A DNA stretch of 64,000 nt, taken from contig NZ_LR134523.1 in NCBI RefSeq assembly GCF_900638585.1, positions 584,001 to 648,000 of the forward strand, read 5' to 3'. This stretch comes from Aedoeadaptatus ivorii. GTDB taxonomy: Bacteria; Bacillota; Clostridia; Tissierellales; Peptoniphilaceae. Every line of letters starts with the position of its first letter. The stretch's first letter is position 1. The notes under the pieces are model-generated. The model had not been told where the DNA came from, made no database searches, and saw only the letters and a program-made list of their open reading frames with translations. Shown in pieces: positions 10,514 through 18,350 of the stretch. The position numbers and the translations under genes are program-made.

Positions 10514-11671
10514 ATGAAAAGACGACTGATCGTATGGATCCTCGCGATCCTGTGTTTGGCGGGCTGTACGGCGCCCGCGGTTCGAAAGCCAAATGCGACA
10601 AATGCTAAAAAAACCCCGCCGCCGGCGCCTCCGAAGACGGTGCGCGTCGTCGCCTTCGGCGATTTTATGCTCCACCGCCCGCAACTCGATGCCGCCAAGG
10701 GGCCGGAAGGCTACGATTTTAAGGAGAATTTTCGCTACCTTCGTCCCTATATCGACGGGGCGGATATGGCGATGATCAATCTGGAGACGACCTTAACCGA
10801 CGGCAGCCGGGGCTACACGACCTATCCGGTGTTTTCTTCGCCGAAAGAAGTCGCTCGGGACTTCAAAGAGACGGGATTCGACGTGATTTCTACGGCGAAC
10901 AACCACGCCTACGACAAATTGAAGGATGGCGTGGACTATACCTACGACGTCTTGAAAGAACAGGATCTCGACGTGGTGGGCACCGGGAAGGAAAGGGCCG
11001 AACCGCTCGTCAAAGAGGTAAACGGCATCCGCCTGGGCATTCTCTCCTACACCTACGGGCTGAACGGCTTCGACGGCGTATTGGCAAATAGCGAAAATCC
11101 CGAAAGCGTCCGTCTTCTCACCCGGGAACGGGTGCAGGAGGACGTGGCGCGTCTGAACGAAGAAGGGGTCGACTTAATCCTCTCTTATGTGCATTGGGGC
11201 GAGGAATATAGGAAAGAGGCCAATGCCGATCAAAAGGAAAAGCTGAAAATGCTCGCCGATGCGGGCGTCGCCCTCGTATTGGGGAGCCACCCCCACGTTC
11301 CGCAGGGGATCGACAATGTCGTCGGCAAAGAAATGACCACATTCTGCGCCTATTCCATGGGAAATTTCGTATCCAATCAGCGCAGAAACAATATGGGCGG
11401 CCGGCGCACCGACGTCGGGCAGATGGTCACGGCACAGATCATAAAGGACGAAAGCGGGACGCGGATTGCGGAATTTATGCCCAAGCCGCTATATGTCGAC
11501 AAATACGTCGACGGCGGCCTGCATTACGAAGTCATTCCCGCGGAGGCGGCCCTTTTGGGCGAGATTCCCGTAGAGCGCATCGAGACGCTCCGACCCGTAT
11601 TGGAAGAGACGGTCGCGGATCATACGGTACGAATTTCGCCGGATCTGTTGCTTTCCAATGACGGCATATAG
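10514..11671 (+). CDS. CapA-family metallophosphatase lipoprotein
   Basis: 385 residues from ATG 10514, chosen over the ATG at 10496 because AGGAGGC lies between them. A lipoprotein signal (ILCLAGC, lipobox LAGC) is followed by a Pro-rich linker. The body is the PGA_cap/CapA calcineurin-like fold: GDFMLHRPQ, MINLETTLTD, ISTANNHAYD, SYVHWGEEY and LGSHPHVPQGID. CapA and PgsA take part in poly-gamma-glutamate capsule synthesis or anchoring, but many anaerobes carry stand-alone homologues of unknown role. No capBC genes are nearby, so capsule function is not supported here. Extracytoplasmic location is inferred. Confidence 0.88.
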   Translation: MKRRLIVWILAILCLAGCTAPAVRKPNATNAKKTPPPAPPKTVRVVAFGDFMLHRPQLDAAKGPEGYDFKENFRYLRPYIDGADMAMINLETTLTDGSRGYTTYPVFSSPKEVARDFKETGFDVISTANNHAYDKLKDGVDYTYDVLKEQDLDVVGTGKERAEPLVKEVNGIRLGILSYTYGLNGFDGVLANSENPESVRLLTRERVQEDVARLNEEGVDLILSYVHWGEEYRKEANADQKEKLKMLADAGVALVLGSHPHVPQGIDNVVGKEMTTFCAYSMGNFVSNQRRNNMGGRRTDVGQMVTAQIIKDESGTRIAEFMPKPLYVDKYVDGGLHYEVIPAEAALLGEIPVERIETLRPVLEETVADHTVRISPDLLLSNDGI

Positions 11672-11692
11672 CGCGAGAAAACCGCATATCAT

Positions 11693-11732
11693 AAAAAAAG
11701 GCAACCATTCTACAAAGAGTGGTTGCCTTTTT
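11693..11732. terminator. Bidirectional terminator between the CapA-like gene and the thi operon
   Basis: The stem GGCAACCATTC / GAGTGGTTGCC (11700-11727, one G-T pair) has seven A residues before it and five T residues after it. It can therefore end transcripts of both convergent genes. Confidence 0.85.
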
Positions 11733-11738
11733 GTGCGC

Positions 11739-12503
11739 CTATTCTTGTTCATCGCTTAAGAGCGCTTCTTGAATTCGGTTCTTTGCGTCCATATATCCCC
11801 GGCTCGCGAGGAATTCTTCGCGGTTTCCCGCGGGAACCTCGTAGCGATACGCGATGTCGTGGGTGCGGGGGGAGAGTACATAGACGGCATCGGATAGGCG
11901 AAGCGCCTCGTCGATATCGTGGGTGATCAGAAGCGTCGTCAGCGCGTATTTTTTTCGAATCTCGAGATACCAATCCTGCATCTTCAGACGCGTAATGGCA
12001 TCTAAGCGGGAAAACGGCTCGTCGAGCAATACGATGTCTTTGGCAAAGAGAAAGGTGCGCAGAAACGCGGCGCGCTGCGCCATGCCGCCGCTTAAAGACG
12101 ACGGGTAGAGCGTCTGGGTGCCTTCCAGACCGAATTCCGAAAAATAGGCGGATGCGGTCTCCCTAGCCGTCTTTTTATCCTTCCCCGCGAGGCGCAGGGG
12201 TAGGGAGACATTGTCTATGATCTTGAGATGCCGCAAGAGTAAATCCTTTTGCAGCATATAGGCGATATGCCCCGGTGTAGCGGTAATGTCTTTGCCGCGA
12301 AAGCGCACTTCGCCCGTATCGGGCGCGGCGAGGCCGGCGAGGATATTAAACAGGGTGGTCTTTCCGCTTCCGCTCTGTCCCAATAACGAGACGACCTTTT
12401 TCGCCGGGATGCGAATATCTACGGCATCGAGGATGACTTTGTCTCCATATGCCTTAGAGATGCCGATCCCCTCTAAGAGAATATCACTCGGGGAGGTATG
12501 CAT
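11739..12503 (-). CDS. ABC transporter ATP-binding protein, thiamine-precursor type (ThiZ-like)
   Basis: 254 residues. Walker A GQSGSGKTTL (about 40-49), Q-loop YMLQKDLLL, ABC signature SLSGGMAQRAA, Walker B IVLLDEPFSRLD and the switch His in LLITHDIDEAL are all present. It resembles the TauB/SsuB/ThiZ group. It is the last gene of a four-gene minus-strand operon behind a TPP riboswitch, overlapping the binding-protein gene by 20 bases. The riboswitch argues for import of thiamine or its pyrimidine precursor rather than sulfonates. Confidence 0.9.
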   Translation of the reverse strand: MHTSPSDILLEGIGISKAYGDKVILDAVDIRIPAKKVVSLLGQSGSGKTTLFNILAGLAAPDTGEVRFRGKDITATPGHIAYMLQKDLLLRHLKIIDNVSLPLRLAGKDKKTARETASAYFSEFGLEGTQTLYPSSLSGGMAQRAAFLRTFLFAKDIVLLDEPFSRLDAITRLKMQDWYLEIRKKYALTTLLITHDIDEALRLSDAVYVLSPRTHDIAYRYEVPAGNREEFLASRGYMDAKNRIQEALLSDEQE

Positions 12504-13470
12504 TGGTAAAACCGAAATCTTCGGGAATCTCTTTTTCCAGCAGGTTGTTTTCGTAGAGCCACGCGTAAAAATCGTTCCAACGCTTGGCGTCGATAACGCC
12601 GAAGGGCTTGCCTTCGTCTTTGTATTGCTTTGAGAGATAGGCCTGGCTCTTTACGATCATCGCCTCGTCCAGTTCCGGCGACGCTTTTAAGAGGATTTTT
12701 GCGGCCTCTTCGGGATTCTCTGCCGCGTAGTCGTAGCCCTTGGCGATGGCGGCGAGGACTTTCTTTGCGGTGTCGCCGTTTTTCTCGAGATAGTCGTTAT
12801 TGGCGATCAAGATCGGGCTATAATAATCGAATTCGGGGTGGCTTTCGATAAAGGGGATATAATTGGTTTCGAGCCCCGCATTTTCCGCGGCGATGCCGTC
12901 CCAACCATAATACACCCAGACTGAATCGACATTGCTGTTGAGTGCCGCGACGATGTCGGTGACGGTGGAGGGGATCAGTTCCACTTTGGAGAAATCGCCA
13001 CCATCGTCTTCGACCATGGTTTGGATCATGGCGAGTTCCACCGGGCTGTTCCAAGTGGCGTAATTGTGGCCGCTCAGCTTGCCCATAGAGTCGATGCCCT
13101 TTTCCTTTAAGCTCAATAGACCCGAGGTATTGTGCTGCAGGATCGCCGCCACCGCCGTTACCGGCAGCGGATCGTCCTTTGCCCAGGAAGCGGCGATGGT
13201 ATCTTGAAAGGAGATGCCGAAGTCGCCGCCGCCGGAAGCCACCAGGCTCTCGGCGCCGCCTTCCGGCGGTTGCAGGATTTCGAGTTCGATGCCTTCTTCT
13301 TCAAAGAAGCCTTTTTCTTGGGCCACATAGATGCCCGTGTGATTGGTGTTCGGGGTCCAGTCGAGGACGAGCTTTACCTTTTGTATATTCTCCGCCTTGC
13401 CGGCATCGTTTCCGGCGGCGCAACCCGCCAATAGCACAAATGCCAACAGGATGGGTATGAGTTTTTTCAT
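12484..13470 (-). CDS. NMT1/THI5-like substrate-binding lipoprotein (ThiY-like)
   Basis: 328 residues. The lipoprotein signal ILLAFVLLAGC leads into VKLVLDWTPNTNHTGIYVAQEKGFF, the hallmark start of the NMT1/THI5 pyrimidine-binding family. GGGDFGISFQDTIAASWA and SVWVYYGWDGIAAE follow. Known ThiY proteins bind N-formyl-4-amino-5-aminomethyl-2-methylpyrimidine. The ligand here is inferred from the family and the TPP riboswitch. It lies 10 bases downstream of the permease gene. The lipid-anchored protein would deliver ligand to the permease encoded at 13481-14245. Confidence 0.9.
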   Translation of the reverse strand: MKKLIPILLAFVLLAGCAAGNDAGKAENIQKVKLVLDWTPNTNHTGIYVAQEKGFFEEEGIELEILQPPEGGAESLVASGGGDFGISFQDTIAASWAKDDPLPVTAVAAILQHNTSGLLSLKEKGIDSMGKLSGHNYATWNSPVELAMIQTMVEDDGGDFSKVELIPSTVTDIVAALNSNVDSVWVYYGWDGIAAENAGLETNYIPFIESHPEFDYYSPILIANNDYLEKNGDTAKKVLAAIAKGYDYAAENPEEAAKILLKASPELDEAMIVKSQAYLSKQYKDEGKPFGVIDAKRWNDFYAWLYENNLLEKEIPEDFGFTNAYLPE

Positions 13471-13480
13471 GGAATTCCTC

Positions 13481-14245
13481 CTAATTGTCGCTTTCTGCCC
13501 AGGGCATGGCTTTTTTCTGCAAGATATGCACGCCCGCCATCAGGAGCAGACTGAGAAATGAAATTAAAAAGATTACGGCGAACATTTTGTCGTAGCTATA
13601 TGCGTTTTTTACCCGCGTCATATAGACACCCAACCCGCGAAAGCCGCCGAGCCATTCGGCGATGACCGCGCCGACCACCGAATAGGAGGCCGCGATTTGC
13701 AGGGCGGAAAAGAAGCCCTCCAAGGCGTTGGGCAATTTGACGTAGAAAAAGATCTGTCCGGGGCGGGCCCCCATGGCGCGCAGAAGTCGAATTTCGTCGG
13801 GATCCGCCGCGGCAAAGCCTTCGTAGAGATTAACCGCCATGGGAAAGAAAGTTACCAGCACGATCAACAGGATCTTCGGCGCCATACCGTATCCCATCCA
13901 CAGCACCAATAGCGGAGCAATGGCGACGGTGGGAACGGTTTGGGTGAGCACTAGAATGGGGTAGAGGGCGTCGCGGATCAGGGCATTGCTGTTCATCAAA
14001 AAGGCACAGAGAAAACCCGATGCGATGCCCAGTAAAAGACCCAGTACCGCCTCTAGGAGGGTAATTTGCAGGTGGAAAAATAAAAGGGATGCGTCGTGAA
14101 TAAATGCCTCTACCACCCGCATCGGCGCGGGCAAGAGATAGCCGGGCAATATGCCGGATGTGCTCAATACCTGCCATAGGACGAGCAGCAGCACGATAAA
14201 GAGACTGCCCCGGTAGATTTTATTGATATTTGCCGATTTTTTCAT
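13481..14245 (-). CDS. ABC transporter permease (ThiX-like)
   Basis: 254 residues with about six membrane segments, starting at IYRGSLFIVLLLVLWQVL. The EAA loop reads EGFAAADPDEIRLLRAMGARPGQIFFYVKLPNA, which is the contact with the ATPase. It belongs to the SsuC/TauC/ThiX permease group. It overlaps the upstream thiamine-binding gene by 26 bases, so both genes are probably translationally coupled. Confidence 0.9.
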   Translation of the reverse strand: MKKSANINKIYRGSLFIVLLLVLWQVLSTSGILPGYLLPAPMRVVEAFIHDASLLFFHLQITLLEAVLGLLLGIASGFLCAFLMNSNALIRDALYPILVLTQTVPTVAIAPLLVLWMGYGMAPKILLIVLVTFFPMAVNLYEGFAAADPDEIRLLRAMGARPGQIFFYVKLPNALEGFFSALQIAASYSVVGAVIAEWLGGFRGLGVYMTRVKNAYSYDKMFAVIFLISFLSLLLMAGVHILQKKAMPWAESDN

Positions 14246-14513
14246 CGATGGTCAGAATAGACTCTTTGCCGTGACTCAGTTTTACATAGCAATAGACGGC
14301 TTCGGCGCCTTCTTCCATCACTTTCTTTTCGCAGGCGCGCAACAGGTCGATGATTTCGTCCATGGAATCGCCTTCTACGGTGGTCTCGAAGGGACCGACC
14401 ACATAGTGGAGACCGCTCTTGGCGATCAGATCGATGACGGCATCGACGATGCGTACGACTTCGCGATCGCCTTCCACCACGGGAAGGACTTGGATGGCCA
14501 TGCTTGCTTTCAT
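14220..14513 (-). CDS. MTH1187/YkoF-type thiamine-binding protein
   Basis: 97 residues from the ATG at 14513 (AAAGGAGA ribosome site). A longer frame upstream would run through the riboswitch terminator and is not credible. The sequence MKASMAIQVLPVVEG ... VGPFETTVEGDSMDEIIDLL is the MTH1187/DUF77 ferredoxin-like fold. Relatives such as YkoF bind thiamine or its pyrimidine moiety, and they often accompany ThiXYZ transporters. It is the first gene after the TPP riboswitch. Confidence 0.88.
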   Translation of the reverse strand: MKASMAIQVLPVVEGDREVVRIVDAVIDLIAKSGLHYVVGPFETTVEGDSMDEIIDLLRACEKKVMEEGAEAVYCYVKLSHGKESILTIDEKIGKYQ

Positions 14514-14533
14514 ATCTATTTCTCCTTTCAGAA

Positions 14534-14562
14534 CAAAAAAGCCGATGCGAACGTGCATCGGC
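14534..14562 (-). terminator. Terminator of the TPP riboswitch (off-state hairpin)
   Basis: Read on the minus strand, the perfect 8-bp stem GCCGATGC / GCATCGGC is followed by a T tract. Its 3' arm (plus positions 14542-14552) can instead pair with the aptamer segment CCGATGAAC (14592-14600). This gives a ready antiterminator: without TPP the aptamer segment would sequester the 3' arm and transcription would continue. Confidence 0.85.
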
Positions 14563-14635
14563 TCATTCCTTACACAGCATTATCTGCACAAGTTCATCGG
14601 GTTGAGTTTCCTCTCTCAGCGCGCTGCACCCCGTC
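14563..14635 (-). promoter_or_regulatory. TPP riboswitch (THI element)
   Basis: On the minus strand the conserved TPP-aptamer blocks appear in order: CGGGGTGC, GCTGAGA, ACCCGATGAACTTG, GATAATG and GTAAGGAA. P2 (GGGT/ACCC) is visible. A convincing P1 is not: the flanks carry the repeat GAATGAG on both sides instead of complementary strands. The aptamer sits between lysC and the MTH1187-ThiXYZ-like operon and leads straight into a terminator, so it should shut off thiamine-precursor uptake when TPP is plentiful. Confidence 0.88.
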
Positions 14636-15991
14636 TCATTCAGTATACTCCAAATCCTCGCCGTTTGAAAGTGCATCCGAAAAGGCGGCGTCGTAGATGG
14701 CGCGTACGGATTTTTCCGCCTCGGCCTCCAAGACCCCGATGATAATATTCATTTCGCTCGCCCCCTGCACGATGACACGGATATTTACCTCGGCATCGGC
14801 CAGCGCCTTAAAGATCAATGCGCTCATGCCGATGCGGTTTTTCATATTTCGGCCGACCACGGTAATTAGGGCGATGTTGTGGTCAAGGCTGATGCGATCC
14901 GCATTGGTAAAGGTCTGGAGCTCGGCGAGGACCTGCTCGGTCTTATTTTTCAGATAGCGTCCAGAAATCACCAAGGAAACCGAGTCGATGGACGAGGGCA
15001 TATGCTCCAAATACAGATCGTTCGCTTCGATCACCGAGAGGACCTTGCGGTGAAAGGCGAGGTCTCTGTTCATGCGGTATTTTTCGATATTGATCACGTC
15101 GAAGCCCTTGCGACAGGCGATGCCCGTGATGTCGGCGCCGCCCGCTTCTTCAGGCACCGAGCCCAGGATATAGGAGCCGTCTTCGTCTTTGGCATTGGTG
15201 TTTTTGATCACCACGGGGATGTTTTTTTCGATGACGGGAAACATCGCTTCGTCGTGCATGACCTTGGCACCGCTGTAAGAGAGCTCCCGCAGTTCCTGAT
15301 AGGAAATAGAGTGAATTTTTGCGGGAGAGTTTACGATCGAAGGATCCGCCGCCAAAAGCCCGGAAACATCGGTCCAGTTCTCGTACAGATCGGCGCCGAC
15401 GCCATGGGCGACGATCGAGCCGGTGAGGTCGCTGCCGCCGCGGCTAAAGGTAAAGATATCGCCTTTGTCGTTTGCACCGTAAAAGCCGGGGATGACGGCA
15501 TTTTCGTGTTCCGATGCCATGGCCGCAAGCGACCGGTAAGTGGCATCTGCATCCCAGAAGCCGTCGTCGTCAAAGCGGATGACGTCCTTTGCATCGACGA
15601 AGTCGAACCCCAAATAGGCGGCGAGGATCTTGCCGTTTAAGTATTCGCCCCGGGAAAGCACATAGGCCTTTTCGACCCGCCCGTCGGCGATGGTGTTCCG
15701 TATGCGATCCAACTCCGCCTCCAGGGGAAAGCGGATGCCGATTCCGTCGATGATCTCCCGATACCGGGCTTCGATCATCTGGAGCACCTCATTGGCGCTG
15801 AGTCTGTGGATCGCCATATTGTAGAGGAGGATCAGAAGGTCGGTGACCTTTTGGTCGCTTTTTTGCGCCTTACCCGGCGCCGAGGGTATGATATAGCGGC
15901 GGTCGGGATCTTCCCGAACGATATCTGCCACCTTTTGAAACTGCGTACTGTTGGCCAAAGAAGACCCTCCGAATTTACAAACAATCGTCAT
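14636..15991 (-). CDS. lysC: Aspartate kinase
   Basis: 451 residues, a monofunctional aspartokinase with regulatory ACT repeats. The N-terminus TIVCKFGGSSLANSTQFQKV carries the KFGGSS nucleotide-binding motif, FSRGGSDLTGSIVA lies near residue 190, and the C-terminal third holds two ACT domains (ITVVGRNMKNRIGMSALIFKALADAEVNIRVI). It catalyses the first step of lysine/threonine/methionine synthesis. An AGGAGG site precedes the start. No lysine riboswitch motif was found in the leader at 15992-16100, so feedback probably acts through the ACT domains. Confidence 0.95.
   Translation of the reverse strand: MTIVCKFGGSSLANSTQFQKVADIVREDPDRRYIIPSAPGKAQKSDQKVTDLLILLYNMAIHRLSANEVLQMIEARYREIIDGIGIRFPLEAELDRIRNTIADGRVEKAYVLSRGEYLNGKILAAYLGFDFVDAKDVIRFDDDGFWDADATYRSLAAMASEHENAVIPGFYGANDKGDIFTFSRGGSDLTGSIVAHGVGADLYENWTDVSGLLAADPSIVNSPAKIHSISYQELRELSYSGAKVMHDEAMFPVIEKNIPVVIKNTNAKDEDGSYILGSVPEEAGGADITGIACRKGFDVINIEKYRMNRDLAFHRKVLSVIEANDLYLEHMPSSIDSVSLVISGRYLKNKTEQVLAELQTFTNADRISLDHNIALITVVGRNMKNRIGMSALIFKALADAEVNIRVIVQGASEMNIIIGVLEAEAEKSVRAIYDAAFSDALSNGEDLEYTE
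14642..14670 (-). promoter_or_regulatory. Promoter of the TPP-riboswitch leader inside the end of lysC
   Basis: On the minus strand TTTCAA (14665-14670) and TATACT (14642-14647) are 17 bases apart. Initiation would fall at about 14635, right at the beginning of the aptamer. The -35 box is only moderate. Confidence 0.5.
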
Positions 15992-16099
15992 AATATCCTC
16001 CTTCTTTATAGTTATACTCTATTGTAGTGAGTTTCCCACGCGGGCACAAGGTGAAAGCGGATTTGGAAGCGATTGCACAGAAATAAAAGCGATCCATAG

Positions 16100-16128
16100 A
16101 AAAAACGACACCGGTTTTGCCGATGTCG
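16100..16128 (-). terminator. Terminator of the zinc-ribbon gene
   Basis: On the minus strand the stem CGACATCGG / CCGGTGTCG (one wobble) is followed by six T residues. It lies just after the stop of the gene at 16146-17783 and before lysC. Confidence 0.8.
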
Positions 16129-16145
16129 TCTGCGATTTGTAGGGA

Positions 16146-17783
16146 CTATGCAAATGTCGAGGTAATAAAAATCGTAAGAATCCAAAAGAGTTTGGAGATC
16201 AGATCGATGCTGATAAACAAAATGCCGTACCAGGCGATAAAATCTCTGCGTCCTCCGGCGACGAGGTCTTCCTGTGCCGAAGCCAAGGCGAGGAAGATAA
16301 CCCAGAAATACAGGAGGATGCTTAAAATAATATGCGGCGTTACGGCGCCGAGCACCGTTCTTCCCATGGCCAAAGACGAGGGAAGGAGGAAAAACACCAA
16401 AGTGGCGGGGATCAAATACAGGATCCAGTGCAACAGGCTGTCGATTCTCCGCGTCTTTTTGAAGACGGGACGGCAGGTGTTGTTCCTCGCGATTTCGTTG
16501 GCGTAGGTAAAGGCGAAAATGCCGATGGCGACCTTTAGGATGGTAAAGAGAATCGCGAGGATCGAGACCCCGCGGAATGCGAAGAGGATCGGCGCGGCGC
16601 TTAGAACCGCCCCGATGCCGATCAGTGCGTACAATCCGTTGGGTCCCGCTTCCTTGACCTTTACGCGGGCGGCCTGTAACCGTTCGGCCGCGGCATGTAA
16701 GGCGGCGATTTCGGTCTCATGGCCGGCGCCCGCATCCGCTTCGGCGGCGGGTGCCACGTCGTAGATTTCAGTGGCATCGAGGGATTCGGTCCCTTCGTTT
16801 CGGGAACGCGCTTCTTTTTTGGTGCGAAGTCGCTCTTTGAAGGCGCGGCCGCGCGCTTTCAGATCGGCCAAAAGGCGTTCTGCGCGGTCGGTTCGCGTCG
16901 GTGCATCGGAATGATCGTCCGCATCCGCGCGCTTCCCGGCGGGCGCCTCGTAGTCGTCGTAGGCGCGAATTTCTTCGGCCGGGGCGTCGTCGGAATCGGG
17001 GACCGCATAGGAATCGGATGTCTGCGTATCTTCCGCGTCGTATTCCACATCTGCTTTTCGGGACGCGCCTTCTTTCGGTGACTGCTTGAAGAAGGAGGAG
17101 AGAATGCCCTTGGCGGTGATCTTCTCTTTTTCCCGTTCCCGTTCCTGCTCTTCGAGGATCTCGTTGACCTTGTGGTTTAAGGATCCCACATCGCCGGTTT
17201 GGTTAAAGGTATCTTCTTCCACATCGCGAGAGATGCGCAAATTGTCCGCCTCGGTAGAGGAGATCGCCGTTTCGTCTTTTTCCAAGCGGTCCGCCATTTC
17301 GCCGAAGACCGAATAGGGATTGTCCTCTTCGTCGATAAAGCGGTTCCAGATCTCCGAGAAGCTCTTTTTCTTTTGCTTCGGTTGCACATCCGCTTCGGGC
17401 TCCGTTTTCTCTGCAACCGACGGCTCTTCCTCCGGTTCGACTTTCGGCGCCTCGTCTTTTACGTTTACAGGCGCTTGCTCTTCGGCCGTACTGTCGGTGG
17501 AAATGCCGGAGAGGGTTTCGTGCTTTTTGAGATTTTGTCCCACATTCGTATCGACGGTATCCAGATAGGATTTTAAGTACTCGCCGTCTTCCGGGTCGGA
17601 GGAGTAGGCGACTTTAGTATCTCCGCCGGGCGAATTGGGTCGGGTAGAATTAGGATGGGATTCAGGGGAGGATTTTTTGAATTTCTTTTCGAAGAGTCTC
17701 CTGGCATCTTCCTGATTGGCGCCGCAGACGTGACAGAATTTGGCACCCTTCACCAACTCTTCGCCACACTGAAAACAATACAA
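16146..17783 (-). CDS. Zinc-ribbon membrane protein with long acidic linker, function unknown
   Basis: 545 residues. Residues 1-21 form a double-cysteine zinc ribbon (MYCFQCGEELVKGAKFCHVCG). Residues about 25-330 are a low-complexity, highly charged linker rich in Glu, Asp, Lys and Ser, with a possible coiled coil around HKVNEILEEQEREREKEK. Residues about 385-545 hold four to five membrane helices, the first two being LYALIGIGAVLSAAPILFAF and ILAILFTILKVAIGIFAFTY. A cytoplasmic zinc ribbon tethered to the membrane is the likely topology. Similar zinc_ribbon_2 proteins are common in Firmicutes, but I do not recognise a defined function. It is a single-gene unit between terminators. Confidence 0.8.
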   Translation of the reverse strand: MYCFQCGEELVKGAKFCHVCGANQEDARRLFEKKFKKSSPESHPNSTRPNSPGGDTKVAYSSDPEDGEYLKSYLDTVDTNVGQNLKKHETLSGISTDSTAEEQAPVNVKDEAPKVEPEEEPSVAEKTEPEADVQPKQKKKSFSEIWNRFIDEEDNPYSVFGEMADRLEKDETAISSTEADNLRISRDVEEDTFNQTGDVGSLNHKVNEILEEQEREREKEKITAKGILSSFFKQSPKEGASRKADVEYDAEDTQTSDSYAVPDSDDAPAEEIRAYDDYEAPAGKRADADDHSDAPTRTDRAERLLADLKARGRAFKERLRTKKEARSRNEGTESLDATEIYDVAPAAEADAGAGHETEIAALHAAAERLQAARVKVKEAGPNGLYALIGIGAVLSAAPILFAFRGVSILAILFTILKVAIGIFAFTYANEIARNNTCRPVFKKTRRIDSLLHWILYLIPATLVFFLLPSSLAMGRTVLGAVTPHIILSILLYFWVIFLALASAQEDLVAGGRRDFIAWYGILFISIDLISKLFWILTIFITSTFA

Positions 17784-17814
17784 TTTTTCGCCCTCCTTCT
17801 TATAGTATATTTAA

Positions 17815-17820
17815 ATTATA
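17815..17820 (-). promoter_or_regulatory. Extended -10 promoter of the zinc-ribbon gene
   Basis: On the minus strand TGT precedes a perfect TATAAT, about 30 bases before the ATG at 17783 with AAGGAGGGCG between them. No good -35 box is present. The terminator of the neighbouring lipoprotein gene ends close upstream. Confidence 0.5.
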
Positions 17821-17846
17821 ACATAGCCACATAGATTTAGAAGAAT

Positions 17847-17875
17847 AAAAAAAGCTCCGGAAACCCGGAGCTTTT
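17847..17875. terminator. Terminator of the small Ala-rich lipoprotein gene
   Basis: The stem GCTCCGG / CCGGAGC (17854-17871) is flanked by A residues on the left and T residues on the right. It fits termination of the minus-strand gene ending at 17898. Confidence 0.8.
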
Positions 17876-17897
17876 ACGTACTTGAATCGAAAATCGA

Positions 17898-18179
17898 TTA
17901 TTGAGCAGCTTCTTCCGTTTGTGCGTTGTCAGCAGCTTCGTCAGCTTGGTCTGCAGTAGCGTTTGCTTCAGCAGCAGCGTTTTGTGCTTCAGCAGCTTCG
18001 TTTTCCTTAGCGTTTGCTTCAGCGGTAGCGTTTTGTGCTTCTTCGGTAGCGTTTTGTGCAGCGGAGTTTGCTTCGTTAGCAGCGTTGTTTGCCTTTTCAG
18101 CGTTGCCTTGGCAAGCAACCAGACCGAACATAAGGGTACCTACTGCCAATGCACTTGCGATTTTCTTCAGATTTTTCAT
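17898..18179 (-). CDS. Small Ala/Asn/Glu-rich lipoprotein, coiled-coil type
   Basis: 93 residues from ATG 18179, which follows AGGAGGTATTTGAAA. The signal peptide ends in the lipobox LVAC. The mature part is almost only Ala, Asn, Glu, Gln and Thr, arranged in repeats of the kind NAANEANSAAQNATEEAQNA. This predicts one long alpha-helical coiled coil, comparable in style to Lpp-like spacer lipoproteins though without recognisable homology. The nucleotide repeats produce long open frames in other phases that are artefacts. Monocistronic, ended by the hairpin at 17847-17875. Confidence 0.75.
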   Translation of the reverse strand: MKNLKKIASALAVGTLMFGLVACQGNAEKANNAANEANSAAQNATEEAQNATAEANAKENEAAEAQNAAAEANATADQADEAADNAQTEEAAQ

Positions 18180-18350
18180 TTTCAAATACCTCCTAAAATA
18201 CATATCCTTGATATGGTCTTAGTATAGCTACCCTATGTGATGATTTGGTGTAAATCCTGTCAAAATTAAAGGAATTCTGTTTGCGCCGGATCTGTGAATT
18301 GTATTGGGAAGAAAGGGAGGATAGGGTATACTGGTATTTCGGAGGAGATT

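Noticed and set aside
15992-16100. Lysine riboswitch upstream of lysC
   Set aside because: The leader is too short and lacks the conserved lysine-aptamer blocks.
17930-18080. Short DNA repeats looking like a CRISPR-like or satellite array
   Set aside because: Repeat unit is irregular and follows codons of the Ala-rich lipoprotein; no spacers or constant repeat.
17901-18227. Plus-strand frames rich in Ala/Ser/Val opposite the small lipoprotein gene
   Set aside because: They are the complement of its repetitive Ala/Asn/Glu codons; no start signal.
18180-18350. SRP RNA upstream of dnaX, as in Bacillus
   Set aside because: No SRP Alu or helix-8 motif; only a TTGACA-like and a TATACT box at unsuitable distance.
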